Assembly: GCF_900102885.1 (NCBI RefSeq)
Contig: NZ_FNGE01000003.1
Location: 291,605 to 355,604, forward strand
Source of the DNA: Paracoccus chinensis
GTDB taxonomy: Bacteria; Pseudomonadota; Alphaproteobacteria; Rhodobacterales; Rhodobacteraceae
Direction: 5' to 3'
Length of the DNA stretch: 64,000 bases
Below the pieces are notes generated by a model. It saw only the letters and a program-made list of their open reading frames with translations, did no database searches and was not told where the DNA came from. The translations under genes were made by a program, and so were the position numbers. Positions 1 through 10,001 of the stretch are shown here, piece by piece; position 1 is the first letter of the stretch, and every line of letters starts with the position of its first letter.

Positions 1-413
1 CCGGTTCGGCGCTGGCCCAGGGCATGCCTTTCGAGATGCCGCGGGCAGACGATCCCCCGCCCGGCGCGGACCGGCCCTATGAACTGCCGGGCGAGGATGG
101 CGGCGGCCTGCTGGAAGGCCTGCTCAACGATTTCGTGACCCGCACCCAGCCGCACCTGGAGGAGCTCGCGCGCGACATGGGCGGGTTGATGGAGGATTAT
201 CGCCCCGTCTTCGAGGAACTGTCGAAGGTCATGGACGACATCGGCAACTACCAGATGCCGCCCGAGCGGCTGCCGAACGGCGACATCCTGATCCGCCGCA
301 AACCCGATGCGCCCCCGCCCCCGCCGCTGGGGGATCTGCAGAACCTGCTGCCCGATCGCGCGCCCGCGCCCGCCCTGCCCCCGCCCGCGGACGGGAACGA
401 GATCACGCTTTAG
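1..413 (+). CDS. Secreted proline-rich hypothetical protein, 5' end outside the window
   Basis: The frame is open from base 3, before the first ATG at 24. It reads ...SALAQG just upstream, which looks like the end of a Sec signal peptide, so the real start probably lies left of the window. The mature part is about 130 residues. It is acidic in the middle (a helical stretch around LEELARDMGGLMEDYRPVFEEL) and ends in a proline/alanine-rich tail. I recognise no catalytic motif. Its stop overlaps the stop of the convergent exonuclease-kinase gene by two or three bases, so the two genes are tail to tail. A periplasmic location is inferred from the signal-like residues; the function is unknown. Confidence 0.6.
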   Translation, partial: GSALAQGMPFEMPRADDPPPGADRPYELPGEDGGGLLEGLLNDFVTRTQPHLEELARDMGGLMEDYRPVFEELSKVMDDIGNYQMPPERLPNGDILIRRKPDAPPPPPLGDLQNLLPDRAPAPALPPPADGNEITL

Positions 414-2563
414 TACCGCAGCCGGGCGAACTGGGATCGATCCGAGGCCGCCCTTGCCTGTCCCAGCGTGACGATCCCCTGCCGTTCCAGCAGCGGGATC
501 ATGCGCCGGAACACCTCGGCCGTGGCCAGCGCGTCGCCAAGCGCGGTGTGCCGGCCGCCGATCTGGACGCCCAGCCGGGCGGCAATGGCCTCGAGGCTGT
601 GGCTCTCCTCGGCCGGGTGCAGGATCGAGGACAGAAGCAGGGTATCCAGCACAGGATGGTCGAAGCGCAGGCCTGTGGCGGCTTCCTTCAGCTTGAGAAA
701 GCGCATGTCGAAGGCAACGTTGTGACCGACCAGCACGCTGCCCTCGGCAAAGCGGTGAAAGACCGGAAGGACCTGCGCGATGGTGGGCTTGCCGCGCACC
801 ATCTCGTCGCGGATGCCGTGGATGGGGATGCCCGCCTCGGGGATCGGGCGCTGCGGATCGACCAGCTGGTCGATCGTCTCCCCGGTCAGGAGGCGGCTGT
901 TCAGGATGCGGACGGCGCCGAGCTGGATGATCTCGTCGCCACCCAGGGGATCGAGACCGGTCGTCTCGCAGTCGAAGACGGTGAAGGCCAGCGCCGACAG
1001 GGGGCGGGCATCCCCGGCCTCGGCATGGGCGGCAGCGAAGAGGTCGAAGTCGTAGAACTCGGGCCGGCCGCCGATGGGCGCGTCGGCGGGCGCGGTCTCG
1101 ACGGCGGCCAGGGGCAGCAGCAGGCGGAAGAAGGGCCGCCCGTCGTCCCGGTTGCGGTCCAGCCAGATCTCGCCCCCGTGGCGGTCCACCACGTCGCGGA
1201 CCGACGCCGCCGCGCAGGCCTCGGTCGGCTCGTCCGGCAGCGCGCTGAGGTCGCGGGCATCGATAGGGTCCAGGCCCTCGCGCAGCACCCAGCCCAGGTC
1301 CAGATGCGCGTGGCCTCCCGCCCGCGTCAGCCGCAGCCACAGCACCGGGTCCGCGCCCAGCGACAGGATGCGCGTCGCCAGATGGTCCAGCGCCGCGATC
1401 AGGCCGAAACTGTCGATCCGCAGCCACAGGTCCTCGGCGACCGGCAGCGTGGTGATCGGCGCGTTGGCGGTCGCCTGCAGCTTGCGGACGGCGGCGGCCA
1501 TCAGGTCCGTGGCCAGCATGTCGTGCAGCGGCCAGCGCGCGGCGAGTTCGGGACCCGGCTCGTCCTCGGACAACAGCCGGTCGCGCATCCGGGCGACCTC
1601 GTCACGGATTACGCCCAGGAAGCGGTCGTGGTCGGCGGGCGCGAGGTCGGGATAGTCCAGCATCTCCAGCGCGGCCTGCATGTTGGCGATCGAGGCGCGG
1701 CCCTGCTCGGCCATGCGCAGCAGCGCCCGCTCGCGCCGGGCCTGCTGCTGCTGGTCGCGGGTGATGTCGTCCACCAGCAGGACATAACCCCTCAGCGTGT
1801 TGTCCTCGGCCTCGGCATGGCGAACGGGGGCAAGGCTGATGCGCAGCAGATGCCCAAGGGGCGTGGCGGTCACGACCTGCGCCACGGCCGAGTGCGGGGG
1901 CACGCCGCGCGCGATCCGTCCGTCGACCGTTTCAAGCGCGTGGGCGATGGCGGCCGGGTCCAGCACGGCATGGATCGAGCGCCCGAGGCCCACCAGCTCG
2001 GTTACCTCCTGCGGGGAAAGGTTGCGCGCGAGCCTGCGCATCCGGGCGTTGAACAGCAGGATGCGGCCGTCGCGGTTGCAGACCACGACCGCGTGGTCCA
2101 GCTCGTCCATCAGCGTGGCCAACTGGTCCCGCTGCTCGGCGACGCTGCGGCTGGCCTGCTCGACAAGCTGCGCCATCTCGGCGCGCAGTTCGTTCCGGTC
2201 GCGGGCGAGGCTCTCGATCTCGGCGGCCAGCGCCCGGGTAGCCGGTGTGGCCGGCGCCGCGTCGGGCAGGCTGACTGCATCCTCCTGCGCGGCAAGGATG
2301 CGCGTGGCGGCCAGCAGGCGCGAGGGTGCCAGCACCCAGGTCCGGTAAAGCCGCCTTGCCAGCCACGCGCCCAGCAGCGCCGTCCCCAGCCACCACAGGA
2401 TCAGCACCATGCCGTGCGTTTCCAGCGCAGCCCCTGCCGCCACACGCAGTGCCGTCCCACTGGAGCCAAGCGCCCCAAGGAACAGCGCCGCTCCCAAGAC
2501 GGCCCACAGCGCCAGCGCGACCCCGGGCGCCAGCATGGCTGCCACGAGACCGCGCGGCGTCAT
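410..2563 (-). CDS. Membrane PAS/degenerate histidine-kinase protein fused to a DnaQ-type 3'-5' exonuclease
   Basis: 717 residues. There are two membrane helices (about 6-33 and 50-72), a coiled stretch (about 105-155), a PAS-like region (about 150-270), a kinase-like region (about 275-500) and a C-terminal exonuclease (about 527-700). The exonuclease has a complete DEDDh set: D531 and E533 in FDCETTGLDP, D619 in HNVAFD, H672 and D677 in GRHTALGD. The dimerisation helix reads RASIANMQAALEML where a phosphoacceptor His would be expected, so autophosphorylation looks lost, although a HATPase-like tail (VVDRHGGEIW) remains. It is the last gene of the acetate operon, with an ATGA overlap with the response regulator. 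Similar exonuclease-sensor genes lie beside actP in pseudomonads (known context). The nucleic-acid substrate is unknown. Confidence 0.8.
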   Translation of the reverse strand: MTPRGLVAAMLAPGVALALWAVLGAALFLGALGSSGTALRVAAGAALETHGMVLILWWLGTALLGAWLARRLYRTWVLAPSRLLAATRILAAQEDAVSLPDAAPATPATRALAAEIESLARDRNELRAEMAQLVEQASRSVAEQRDQLATLMDELDHAVVVCNRDGRILLFNARMRRLARNLSPQEVTELVGLGRSIHAVLDPAAIAHALETVDGRIARGVPPHSAVAQVVTATPLGHLLRISLAPVRHAEAEDNTLRGYVLLVDDITRDQQQQARRERALLRMAEQGRASIANMQAALEMLDYPDLAPADHDRFLGVIRDEVARMRDRLLSEDEPGPELAARWPLHDMLATDLMAAAVRKLQATANAPITTLPVAEDLWLRIDSFGLIAALDHLATRILSLGADPVLWLRLTRAGGHAHLDLGWVLREGLDPIDARDLSALPDEPTEACAAASVRDVVDRHGGEIWLDRNRDDGRPFFRLLLPLAAVETAPADAPIGGRPEFYDFDLFAAAHAEAGDARPLSALAFTVFDCETTGLDPLGGDEIIQLGAVRILNSRLLTGETIDQLVDPQRPIPEAGIPIHGIRDEMVRGKPTIAQVLPVFHRFAEGSVLVGHNVAFDMRFLKLKEAATGLRFDHPVLDTLLLSSILHPAEESHSLEAIAARLGVQIGGRHTALGDALATAEVFRRMIPLLERQGIVTLGQARAASDRSQFARLRY

Positions 2564-2925
2564 GTCAGAAGCCCCCGGACACGCTCCAGCAGCTCGGCGG
2601 CCGAGAAGGGCTTGGTGACATAGGCGTCTGCCCCTGCCCCGAGGCCCCGCGCGATGTCGGTGGGCCGCGCCTTGGCGCTGAGCATCAGGATGCGCGTGCC
2701 CGCGATGGAGGGATCGGCGCGCACCGCCTCGCAGACCTCGAAGCCCGTCAGGCCGGGCATCGTTGCGTCCATCAGGACCAGGGCCGGGCGCTCGCGGCGG
2801 ATCAGATCCAACGCCTCGGTGCCGTCATGGGCAGTCAGGATGCGGTGCCCTTCGCGCCGCAGCATGAATTCCAGCGAGACGAGGATGTTCGGCTCGTCGT
2901 CGGCGATCAGGACGGTCAGGGTCAT
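2560..2925 (-). CDS. CheY-like single-domain response regulator
   Basis: 121 residues, a bare receiver domain. The acidic pocket is D9-D10, the phosphoacceptor is D53 (VLMDATMPG), the switch residue is S83 (MLSAK) and the conserved lysine is K105 (TKPF). There is no output domain, so it must act by protein contact. Its start overlaps the stop of the upstream kinase (ATGA), and its stop overlaps the start of the exonuclease-kinase gene (ATGA). This argues for co-translation, with the soluble kinase at 2922-3638 as the likely partner. Target unknown. Confidence 0.9.
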   Translation of the reverse strand: MTLTVLIADDEPNILVSLEFMLRREGHRILTAHDGTEALDLIRRERPALVLMDATMPGLTGFEVCEAVRADPSIAGTRILMLSAKARPTDIARGLGAGADAYVTKPFSAAELLERVRGLLT

Positions 2926-3638
2926 GCCGATCCCTCCGTTGGCGGCACGGGCAGGCGTATCACGAAGCAGGCGCCTTCGGCGGGCTCGGCAACCAGCGTG
3001 CCCCCGTGGCCTTCGACGATGCGGCGGCTGATGGGCAGGCCAAGGCCGGTTCCGGGGGGACGCGTCCCCTGCGGCCCGAGGCGGCGGAAGGGCTGGAACA
3101 CGGCCTCATGCTGCCCGGGCGGGATACCGGGGCCGTTGTCCCTGATGCGGATCACGGCCTCGGACCCGGTCTCAAGGCTGACCGTGATGCGTCCTCCCTG
3201 CCCTGGCACCATCTTGGCGGCGTTCGACAGCAGGTTCAGCAGCACCTGCAGCAGCCGGTCGCAGTCGCCGCGCACCGCCACAGGCCCGGCCGGCAGCTCC
3301 AGCGCGATCCGGGCGTCCTTCCCGGCCAGCAGCGGCGCAGCCAGGCGCGCAGCCTCGCGCAGCAACCCGCCCAGATCCACCGGCCCCAGTTGAAGCTCGG
3401 CCTCGTCCGAGCCCAGCCGCGCCGCGTCCATCACCTCGTCCACCAGCCGTCCCAGCCGCTGCGACTCGGCGGCGATGATGGACAGGAAGCCCTGCCGCTC
3501 GGACCCGTCCATGTCGGGGGCGTCCAGCATCATCTCGGACAGGGCGCGGATCGTGGTCACGGGGGTCCGCAGCTCATGGACAAGGGCGGCGACCGCCTCC
3601 TCCTGCCACAGGGGCGCGCGGTCGGCCCCGCCGGTCAT
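2922..3638 (-). CDS. Soluble sensor histidine kinase without an input domain
   Basis: 238 residues containing only HisKA and HATPase_c. The phosphoacceptor is H21 (VHELRTPVTTI), the N box includes N139 (LLSNAAK), G1 is DNGPGIP (about 168-174) and G2 is GTGLGLPISRRIVEGHGG. No sensor or membrane segment is encoded. The ATG at 3638 was chosen because it overlaps the stop of the DUF294 gene as ATGA; the open frame runs further upstream only as a shadow of that gene. A kinase this minimal probably receives its signal from the neighbouring CBS-DUF294 protein or the membrane exonuclease-kinase protein (inference from the operon). Confidence 0.88.
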   Translation of the reverse strand: MTGGADRAPLWQEEAVAALVHELRTPVTTIRALSEMMLDAPDMDGSERQGFLSIIAAESQRLGRLVDEVMDAARLGSDEAELQLGPVDLGGLLREAARLAAPLLAGKDARIALELPAGPVAVRGDCDRLLQVLLNLLSNAAKMVPGQGGRITVSLETGSEAVIRIRDNGPGIPPGQHEAVFQPFRRLGPQGTRPPGTGLGLPISRRIVEGHGGTLVAEPAEGACFVIRLPVPPTEGSA

Positions 3639-5128
3639 ACCGCCAACCGGAAATGCTGGGTGATCCAGGCGCGGAAGTCGGCCACGATCGCCAGCGCCTG
3701 CTTGAGCCCCTGCCGGTTCAGCGTCCCCAGCGCGTCCAGCCGGATCAGGTTGCCGGGCGCGCGCCCTTGCGCCACCTGGGCCAGGTTGTTGTCCAGCTTG
3801 ACGGCCATCAGCAGGTGCAGCGCGTCCTTCAGGTCGCGCGCGCGGGACGCCTCCATGTGGCCCGCCTCGACCAGCGCGTCCAGCCGGTCGGTCGTGGACA
3901 GCTGCGGCAGACGGTATTGCAGCGCCAGCGCCCGCGTGCCCTGCACCAGCGGGAAGATCCCGAGCTTCTTGATGTCGATCTCGGCCGCCGCCCGCCCCGT
4001 CAGCCCCGGCAGCCGCCGCCACCAGCTGCCGTCCTGCGAGAAGCTGTGCACCGAACCGGCGAAATGCGCGAGGTAGGCGTCGTTCCCGGCCATCAGGCGG
4101 CCCATGTGCGCGCGCAAGGCCTGCAGCAGGCTGGGATCGCCCGCGACCGGCAGCGCGTCCATGAAGATCGCGAGGTTCATCGGCCCCTCGGGGTCGCTGC
4201 CGTGGACCCAGCCGCCGAGGGCGCTGCGGAAGCCCGAAACGGGCTGCCGCCATTCGGGCCGGCTCGCCATGATCCCGCCGGGACACGGCGGATAGCCGAA
4301 ATCGACCAGCGCGGCGGTAAAGGCCTCGGTCGCCTCGGCGGCGGCGCGGGGATCGTAGCCGTCGCGCAGGATCAGGCCGTTGTCCTGGTCGGTGCGCATG
4401 ATCTGCTCGCCCCGCCCCTCGCTGCCCATGACAATCAGGCAACTGTTGTCGCGCAGGTGCGGGTCCGCGACCAGGTCCCACAAGCGGCGGAAGACGGCGC
4501 GGTTCAGTTCGTTGACCATGCCCGCGATGACCTCGACCCGGACGCCGTCGCCGTGCAGCACGCCGATCAGGGGCACGATCTGGTCGGCCGCGGCCTTGAG
4601 TTCCGCGATCGTCTCGGCTTGCGCGGCCATCAGCGCGATCAGGTGGGAATGGTTGGCCAGGAAGCTCATCAGATCCAGCTGGCCCAGAACGCCGACCACC
4701 TGATCGCCCTGGCGGACGACCACGCGGTGGACGCGGTGGCGCAGCATCAGGATCATCGCTTCCAGCAGCTCGGCCTCCAGCGGGACCGAGACGGCGGGGA
4801 AGCTCGCGACGTCGCGAACGGGGATGATGGCGGGCGGACGCTCGAGCAGCAGCACGTCGCGCAGGTTGGTGGTGGTGAAGACACCCAGGCGCCCGTCGTC
4901 CTGGACGAGCGCGTCACCCAGGCCGCGCTCGGCCATCTGGCGGCACAGCGTCAGGACATCCAGGCTACCCTCGACCACGAAGGGCTTGCGCAGGAAGGCG
5001 TCCCCCACGCGGGAATGGATCAGGGTCAGCGCCTCGCGCCGGGCATGGGGGTCGGCGGGCGCGTCAAGGGAAACGGCCGGACCCGAAGGTCCGGCCGCCG
5101 TGTCTTGCAGGGGGCGCCTGCCGCTCAA
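3635..5128 (-). CDS. CBS-domain / DUF294 putative nucleotidyltransferase regulatory protein
   Basis: 497 residues. A CBS pair spans about 40-165. A DUF294 nucleotidyltransferase-like domain follows, with the GSEGRGEQ loop at 235-242 and the acidic pair D247/D249 in RTDQDNG, and a DUF294_C helical domain makes the tail. The family resembles GlnD-type nucleotidyltransferases, but its reaction is not established; CBS pairs usually bind adenine nucleotides. The only start coupled to actP is TTG at 5126-5128, overlapping the actP stop as TTGA. I accept this rare start because every other junction in the operon is coupled in the same way. It plausibly senses energy charge for the acetate module (inference). 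Confidence 0.82.
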   Translation of the reverse strand: MSGRRPLQDTAAGPSGPAVSLDAPADPHARREALTLIHSRVGDAFLRKPFVVEGSLDVLTLCRQMAERGLGDALVQDDGRLGVFTTTNLRDVLLLERPPAIIPVRDVASFPAVSVPLEAELLEAMILMLRHRVHRVVVRQGDQVVGVLGQLDLMSFLANHSHLIALMAAQAETIAELKAAADQIVPLIGVLHGDGVRVEVIAGMVNELNRAVFRRLWDLVADPHLRDNSCLIVMGSEGRGEQIMRTDQDNGLILRDGYDPRAAAEATEAFTAALVDFGYPPCPGGIMASRPEWRQPVSGFRSALGGWVHGSDPEGPMNLAIFMDALPVAGDPSLLQALRAHMGRLMAGNDAYLAHFAGSVHSFSQDGSWWRRLPGLTGRAAAEIDIKKLGIFPLVQGTRALALQYRLPQLSTTDRLDALVEAGHMEASRARDLKDALHLLMAVKLDNNLAQVAQGRAPGNLIRLDALGTLNRQGLKQALAIVADFRAWITQHFRLAV

Positions 5129-6858
5129 TGCGCCGAGGCTGCGGCCGCGCCGATGCCGGTTTCGGACCGGATCTGCTGCGGCACGTAGCCCGCCTTGTCG
5201 ATCTGGGAACGCCGGCTCTTGTCGGTGACCGAGAAGAGCCAGATCCCCAGGAAGGCCAGCGTCATCGAGAACAGCGCGGGCGAGGTATAGGGGAAGGGCG
5301 CCGAGCCCACCTCGTTGCCCAGCGTGGCTTCCCAGACCGACGGCGACAGGACCGTCAGCACCACCGACGAGATCAGTCCCAGGAAGCCGCCGATCACCGC
5401 GCCGCGGGTCGTCATGCCGCCCCAGAGCAGCGACAGGAACAGCACCGGGAAGTTGGCCGAGGCCGCCACGGCGAAGGCCAGCGACACCATGAAGGCGATG
5501 TTCTGCTTCTCGAAGGCGATGCCCAGCAGCACCGCGACGACGCCCAGCGCCAGCACGGTGATGCGCGACACCCGCAGTTCCGCGGCGCTGTCCGCGTGGC
5601 CCTTGCGGATCACGGTCGCATAGATGTCATGCGACACGGCCGAGGCCCCCGACAGCGTCAAACCGGCCACGACGGCGAGGATCGTGGCGAAGGCCACTGC
5701 CGACATGAAGCCCAGGAAGACGTTGCCGCCGACCGCATTCGCCAGGTGCACGGCCGCCATGTTGTTGCCGCCGATCAGCGGGGCGCCCAGCACGCCGCCT
5801 TCCAAGAAGCCCGGGTTCGTCAGAACGAAGGTGATGGCGCCGAAGCCGATGATGAAGGTCAGCATGTAGAAATAGCCGATCCACACCGTGGCCCACATCA
5901 CCGACTTGCGGGCCTCCTTGGCCGAAGGAACGGTGAAGAAACGCATCAGGATATGCGGCAGGCCGGCGGTGCCGAACATCAGCGCCATGCCGAAGGAGAT
6001 GGCCGAGATCGGGTCCTTGACGAAGTTCCCCGGTCCCATGATCGACCGTCCGGCCGTCGCCGCCTCCTCGGGCGCCTGGCCCGCGCCGGTGGCGATGTCG
6101 GTCTTGATGCGGACGGATTCCGCGAACAGGCGCTCGAAGCTGAAGCCATAGGCCGACATCACCATCAGCGCCATGAAGGACGCCCCGCCCAGCAGCAGGC
6201 AGGCCTTGATGATCTGCACCCAGGTGGTCGCGGTCATGCCGCCGAACAGCACGTAGATCATCATGAGCGCGCCCACGATCACCACGGCGACCCAGTATTC
6301 CAGGCCGAACAGCAGCTTGATCAGCTGTCCCGCGCCGACCATCTGCGCGATCAGGTAGAAGGCCACCACGACCAGCGTGGAAATCGCCGCGAACATCCGC
6401 ACCGGCGTCTGCTCGAAGCGGAAGGCCGCCACGTCGGCGAAGGTGAACTTGCCGAGGTTGCGCAGCCGCTCCGCCATCAGGAAGGTCAGGATCGGCCAGC
6501 CCACGAGGAAGCCGATCGAATAGATCAGTCCGTCGAAGCCGCTGGCCATCACCGCCGCCGAGATCCCCAGGAACGAGGCCGCCGACATGTAGTCGCCCGC
6601 GATGGCGAGGCCGTTCTGGAAGCCGGTGATGCCGCCGCCCGCGGTATAGAAGTCCGCGGCCGACTTGGTCCGCCCGGCCGCCCACTTGGTGATGAACAGC
6701 GTCAGGACGACAAAGACGGCGAACATGCCGATCGCGGTCCAGTTGGTCGGCTGGCGCGCCACCTCGCCTTCAAGGGCGCCGGCAGCCAGCACGGCCGACG
6801 GGAGGGAGATCAGCGTCGAAAGGCCGAGGATGCGGCCAATGGTCGGGAAAGCCGTCAT
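5125..6858 (-). CDS. actP: Cation/acetate symporter ActP
   Basis: 577 residues of the sodium:solute symporter family. An apparent signal-like first helix ([13 protein letters not shown]) is followed by about 13 hydrophobic segments. The signature stretches [28 protein letters not shown] (in parts) and [14 protein letters not shown] are typical of ActP, which takes up acetate and glyoxylate. The ATG at 6858 overlaps the DUF485 stop as ATGA. The longer upstream frame is only a shadow of the DUF485 gene. The C-terminus overlaps the TTG start of the CBS-DUF294 gene. It lies downstream of acs in the same orientation, which gives an uptake-plus-activation operon. Confidence 0.95.
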   Translation of the reverse strand: MTAFPTIGRILGLSTLISLPSAVLAAGALEGEVARQPTNWTAIGMFAVFVVLTLFITKWAAGRTKSAADFYTAGGGITGFQNGLAIAGDYMSAASFLGISAAVMASGFDGLIYSIGFLVGWPILTFLMAERLRNLGKFTFADVAAFRFEQTPVRMFAAISTLVVVAFYLIAQMVGAGQLIKLLFGLEYWVAVVIVGALMMIYVLFGGMTATTWVQIIKACLLLGGASFMALMVMSAYGFSFERLFAESVRIKTDIATGAGQAPEEAATAGRSIMGPGNFVKDPISAISFGMALMFGTAGLPHILMRFFTVPSAKEARKSVMWATVWIGYFYMLTFIIGFGAITFVLTNPGFLEGGVLGAPLIGGNNMAAVHLANAVGGNVFLGFMSAVAFATILAVVAGLTLSGASAVSHDIYATVIRKGHADSAAELRVSRITVLALGVVAVLLGIAFEKQNIAFMVSLAFAVAASANFPVLFLSLLWGGMTTRGAVIGGFLGLISSVVLTVLSPSVWEATLGNEVGSAPFPYTSPALFSMTLAFLGIWLFSVTDKSRRSQIDKAGYVPQQIRSETGIGAAAASAH

Positions 6859-7163
6859 TTCAGCGCCTCGCGCTTGATGCGATCGGTCAGGTCGTCGTAT
6901 TCGCGGTTCGCCCGCATCACGTAGATTGCCGTCACGATGATGGTGAACAGGATCACCCCGAAGCCCAGCGGGATGCCCCAGGTCATGACGCCGCTGCCGA
7001 TGGGCGTGGCCAGCGTCTGCTTGCCGAACGCCACCAGCAGGATGAAGCCGTAGTAGACGATCATCATGGCGATCGTCAGCAGCCATCCGAAACGAAGTCT
7101 TCGGGTCCGAAGCTCGTGATAATTCGGATCGGATGCGATGCGTTGTAGCATCGGGTCCAGCAT
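6855..7163 (-). CDS. yjcH: DUF485 small membrane protein (YjcH type)
   Basis: 102 residues with two membrane helices (about 27-47 and 60-84) and charged ends. This is the usual DUF485 architecture, and the gene sits between acs and actP as yjcH does in enterobacteria. The family is thought to assist or accompany ActP; no reaction is known. ATG start at 7163; the stop overlaps the actP start. A 133-bp gap containing a strong hairpin separates it from acs. Confidence 0.9.
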   Translation of the reverse strand: MLDPMLQRIASDPNYHELRTRRLRFGWLLTIAMMIVYYGFILLVAFGKQTLATPIGSGVMTWGIPLGFGVILFTIIVTAIYVMRANREYDDLTDRIKREALK

Positions 7164-7203
7164 GGGAATGTCCCTCCTCCCTAGGTATCTGCCCTTTTCT
7201 TGC

Positions 7204-7237
7204 CCGGGGACGCGCCGCAGGTGCGCCGCGTCCCCGG
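7204..7237 (-). other. Intercistronic hairpin between acs and the DUF485 gene
   Basis: Perfect 11-bp inverted repeat: arm CCGGGGACGCG at 7204-7214, its complement at 7227-7237, loop of 12 bases. On the minus strand the hairpin is followed by GCAAGAAAAGG rather than a U-run, so it does not look like an intrinsic terminator. It could protect the 3' end of acs mRNA or set the acs:actP ratio (inference). Confidence 0.6.
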
Positions 7238-7296
7238 ATCTCCTGCCGAGGCCGGGAGGGGACCGGGCCCTCCCCAGCCCGGTGGCATGTTCCGCG

Positions 7297-9255
<1,959 letters not shown>

Positions 9256-9365
9256 GTGACCTCCCTTGCACTCGATAGGCCTGCGGCGGCTCCCTCCGGC
9301 GCAGGAGCCCGGCCGGCATCGCGTCCGGGCTGAACCAAGCCTAACAATGGTTTCGGGCTTGTCAC

Positions 9366-9382
9366 ATGCAAATATTGCAAAA
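9366..9382. promoter_or_regulatory. Candidate RamB/ScfR-type operator upstream of acs
   Basis: Two direct TGCAAA copies (9367-9372 and 9376-9381), nine bases apart, in a short A/T-rich island within otherwise very G+C-rich DNA, about 110 bp upstream of the acs ATG. RamB and the alphaproteobacterial ScfR regulators of acetate and propionate metabolism bind sites built on TTTGCAAA (established for the family). The spacing here differs from the 12-bp spacing I recall for PccR, so the assignment is tentative. Confidence 0.4.
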
Positions 9383-9446
9383 CTATTTCCGGATGCTGTC
9401 TTGGCTGTAAAAGTCGGCGGCGGGATTCACAGCAGGAAAAGGCGCC

Positions 9447-9968
9447 ATGACCGATCCCGTTTCCGATCCGCATCGCACGCCAGATGCCGAGGCGAACGCG
9501 CAGGCGCGGGCGATCCTGGCGACGGCGCGTGACGCGGTGCTGTCGGTCCTCGATTCCCGAGGCTGGCCGATGGTGTCGCGCATCGCGCTGCAAGTGGACG
9601 CCGGGGGGCAGCCTCTCGCCATGCTGTCGGACCTCGCGCTGCACACGGCGGCGCTGCGCGCAGATCCCCGGGCGGCCCTGCTGGTGGACGCACCTGCCAC
9701 CGAAGGCCAGCGCGGCATGTCCCTGACCCGCGCCCGTCTGTCGCTGCAGGTCGAGGCACATCCCGTCTCCCCTGCCGAGGACGAGGCGCTGCGCCGCGCC
9801 TGGCTCGCACGCGACCCCAAGGCGCAGGTCTATGCGCGTCTGGCGGACTTCCGCCTGTGGCGGATGCGGCCGCGCGGCGGACTGCTGAACGCAGGCTTTG
9901 GCCGTGCCTACCGGCTGAGCGCGGCCGACCTCGGCTTCGGCAGGCACGACGAAAGGCCCGGCGACTGA
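9447..9968 (+). CDS. PNPOx-like (HugZ-type) flavin-binding protein
   Basis: 173 residues resembling the pyridoxamine-phosphate-oxidase-like split barrel of heme-utilisation proteins (ARAILATARDAVLSVLDSRG, then RIALQVDAGGQPLAMLSDLA, both typical of the FMN-barrel start). The C-terminal DUF2470 domain found in full-length HugZ (about 240 residues) is absent. Whether it binds FMN or heme cannot be read from the sequence. The ATG at 9447 follows AGGAAAAGG. It is divergent from acs and ends in a strong terminator that overlaps its stop codon. Confidence 0.7.
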   Translation: MTDPVSDPHRTPDAEANAQARAILATARDAVLSVLDSRGWPMVSRIALQVDAGGQPLAMLSDLALHTAALRADPRAALLVDAPATEGQRGMSLTRARLSLQVEAHPVSPAEDEALRRAWLARDPKAQVYARLADFRLWRMRPRGGLLNAGFGRAYRLSAADLGFGRHDERPGD

Positions 9969-9978
9969 CCGCCGGGCC
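9955..9978 (+). terminator. Hairpin terminator overlapping the PNPOx-like stop codon
   Basis: Perfect 9-bp stem: GGCCCGGCG (9955-9963) with CGCCGGGCC (9970-9978), 6-base loop. It is followed by a pyrimidine-rich CTTCCTGTTTCCC tail. The TGA stop at 9966-9968 lies in the loop. It separates this gene from the convergent beta-helix gene. Confidence 0.7.
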
Positions 9979-10001
9979 CTTCCTGTTTCCCTGTCCCGAA
10001 C

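Noticed and set aside
548..2623. 691-residue open frame on the plus strand opposite the exonuclease-kinase gene
   Set aside because: Antisense shadow of a high-G+C gene: no family-like motifs, rich in R, G, A, H and Q, no ribosome binding site.
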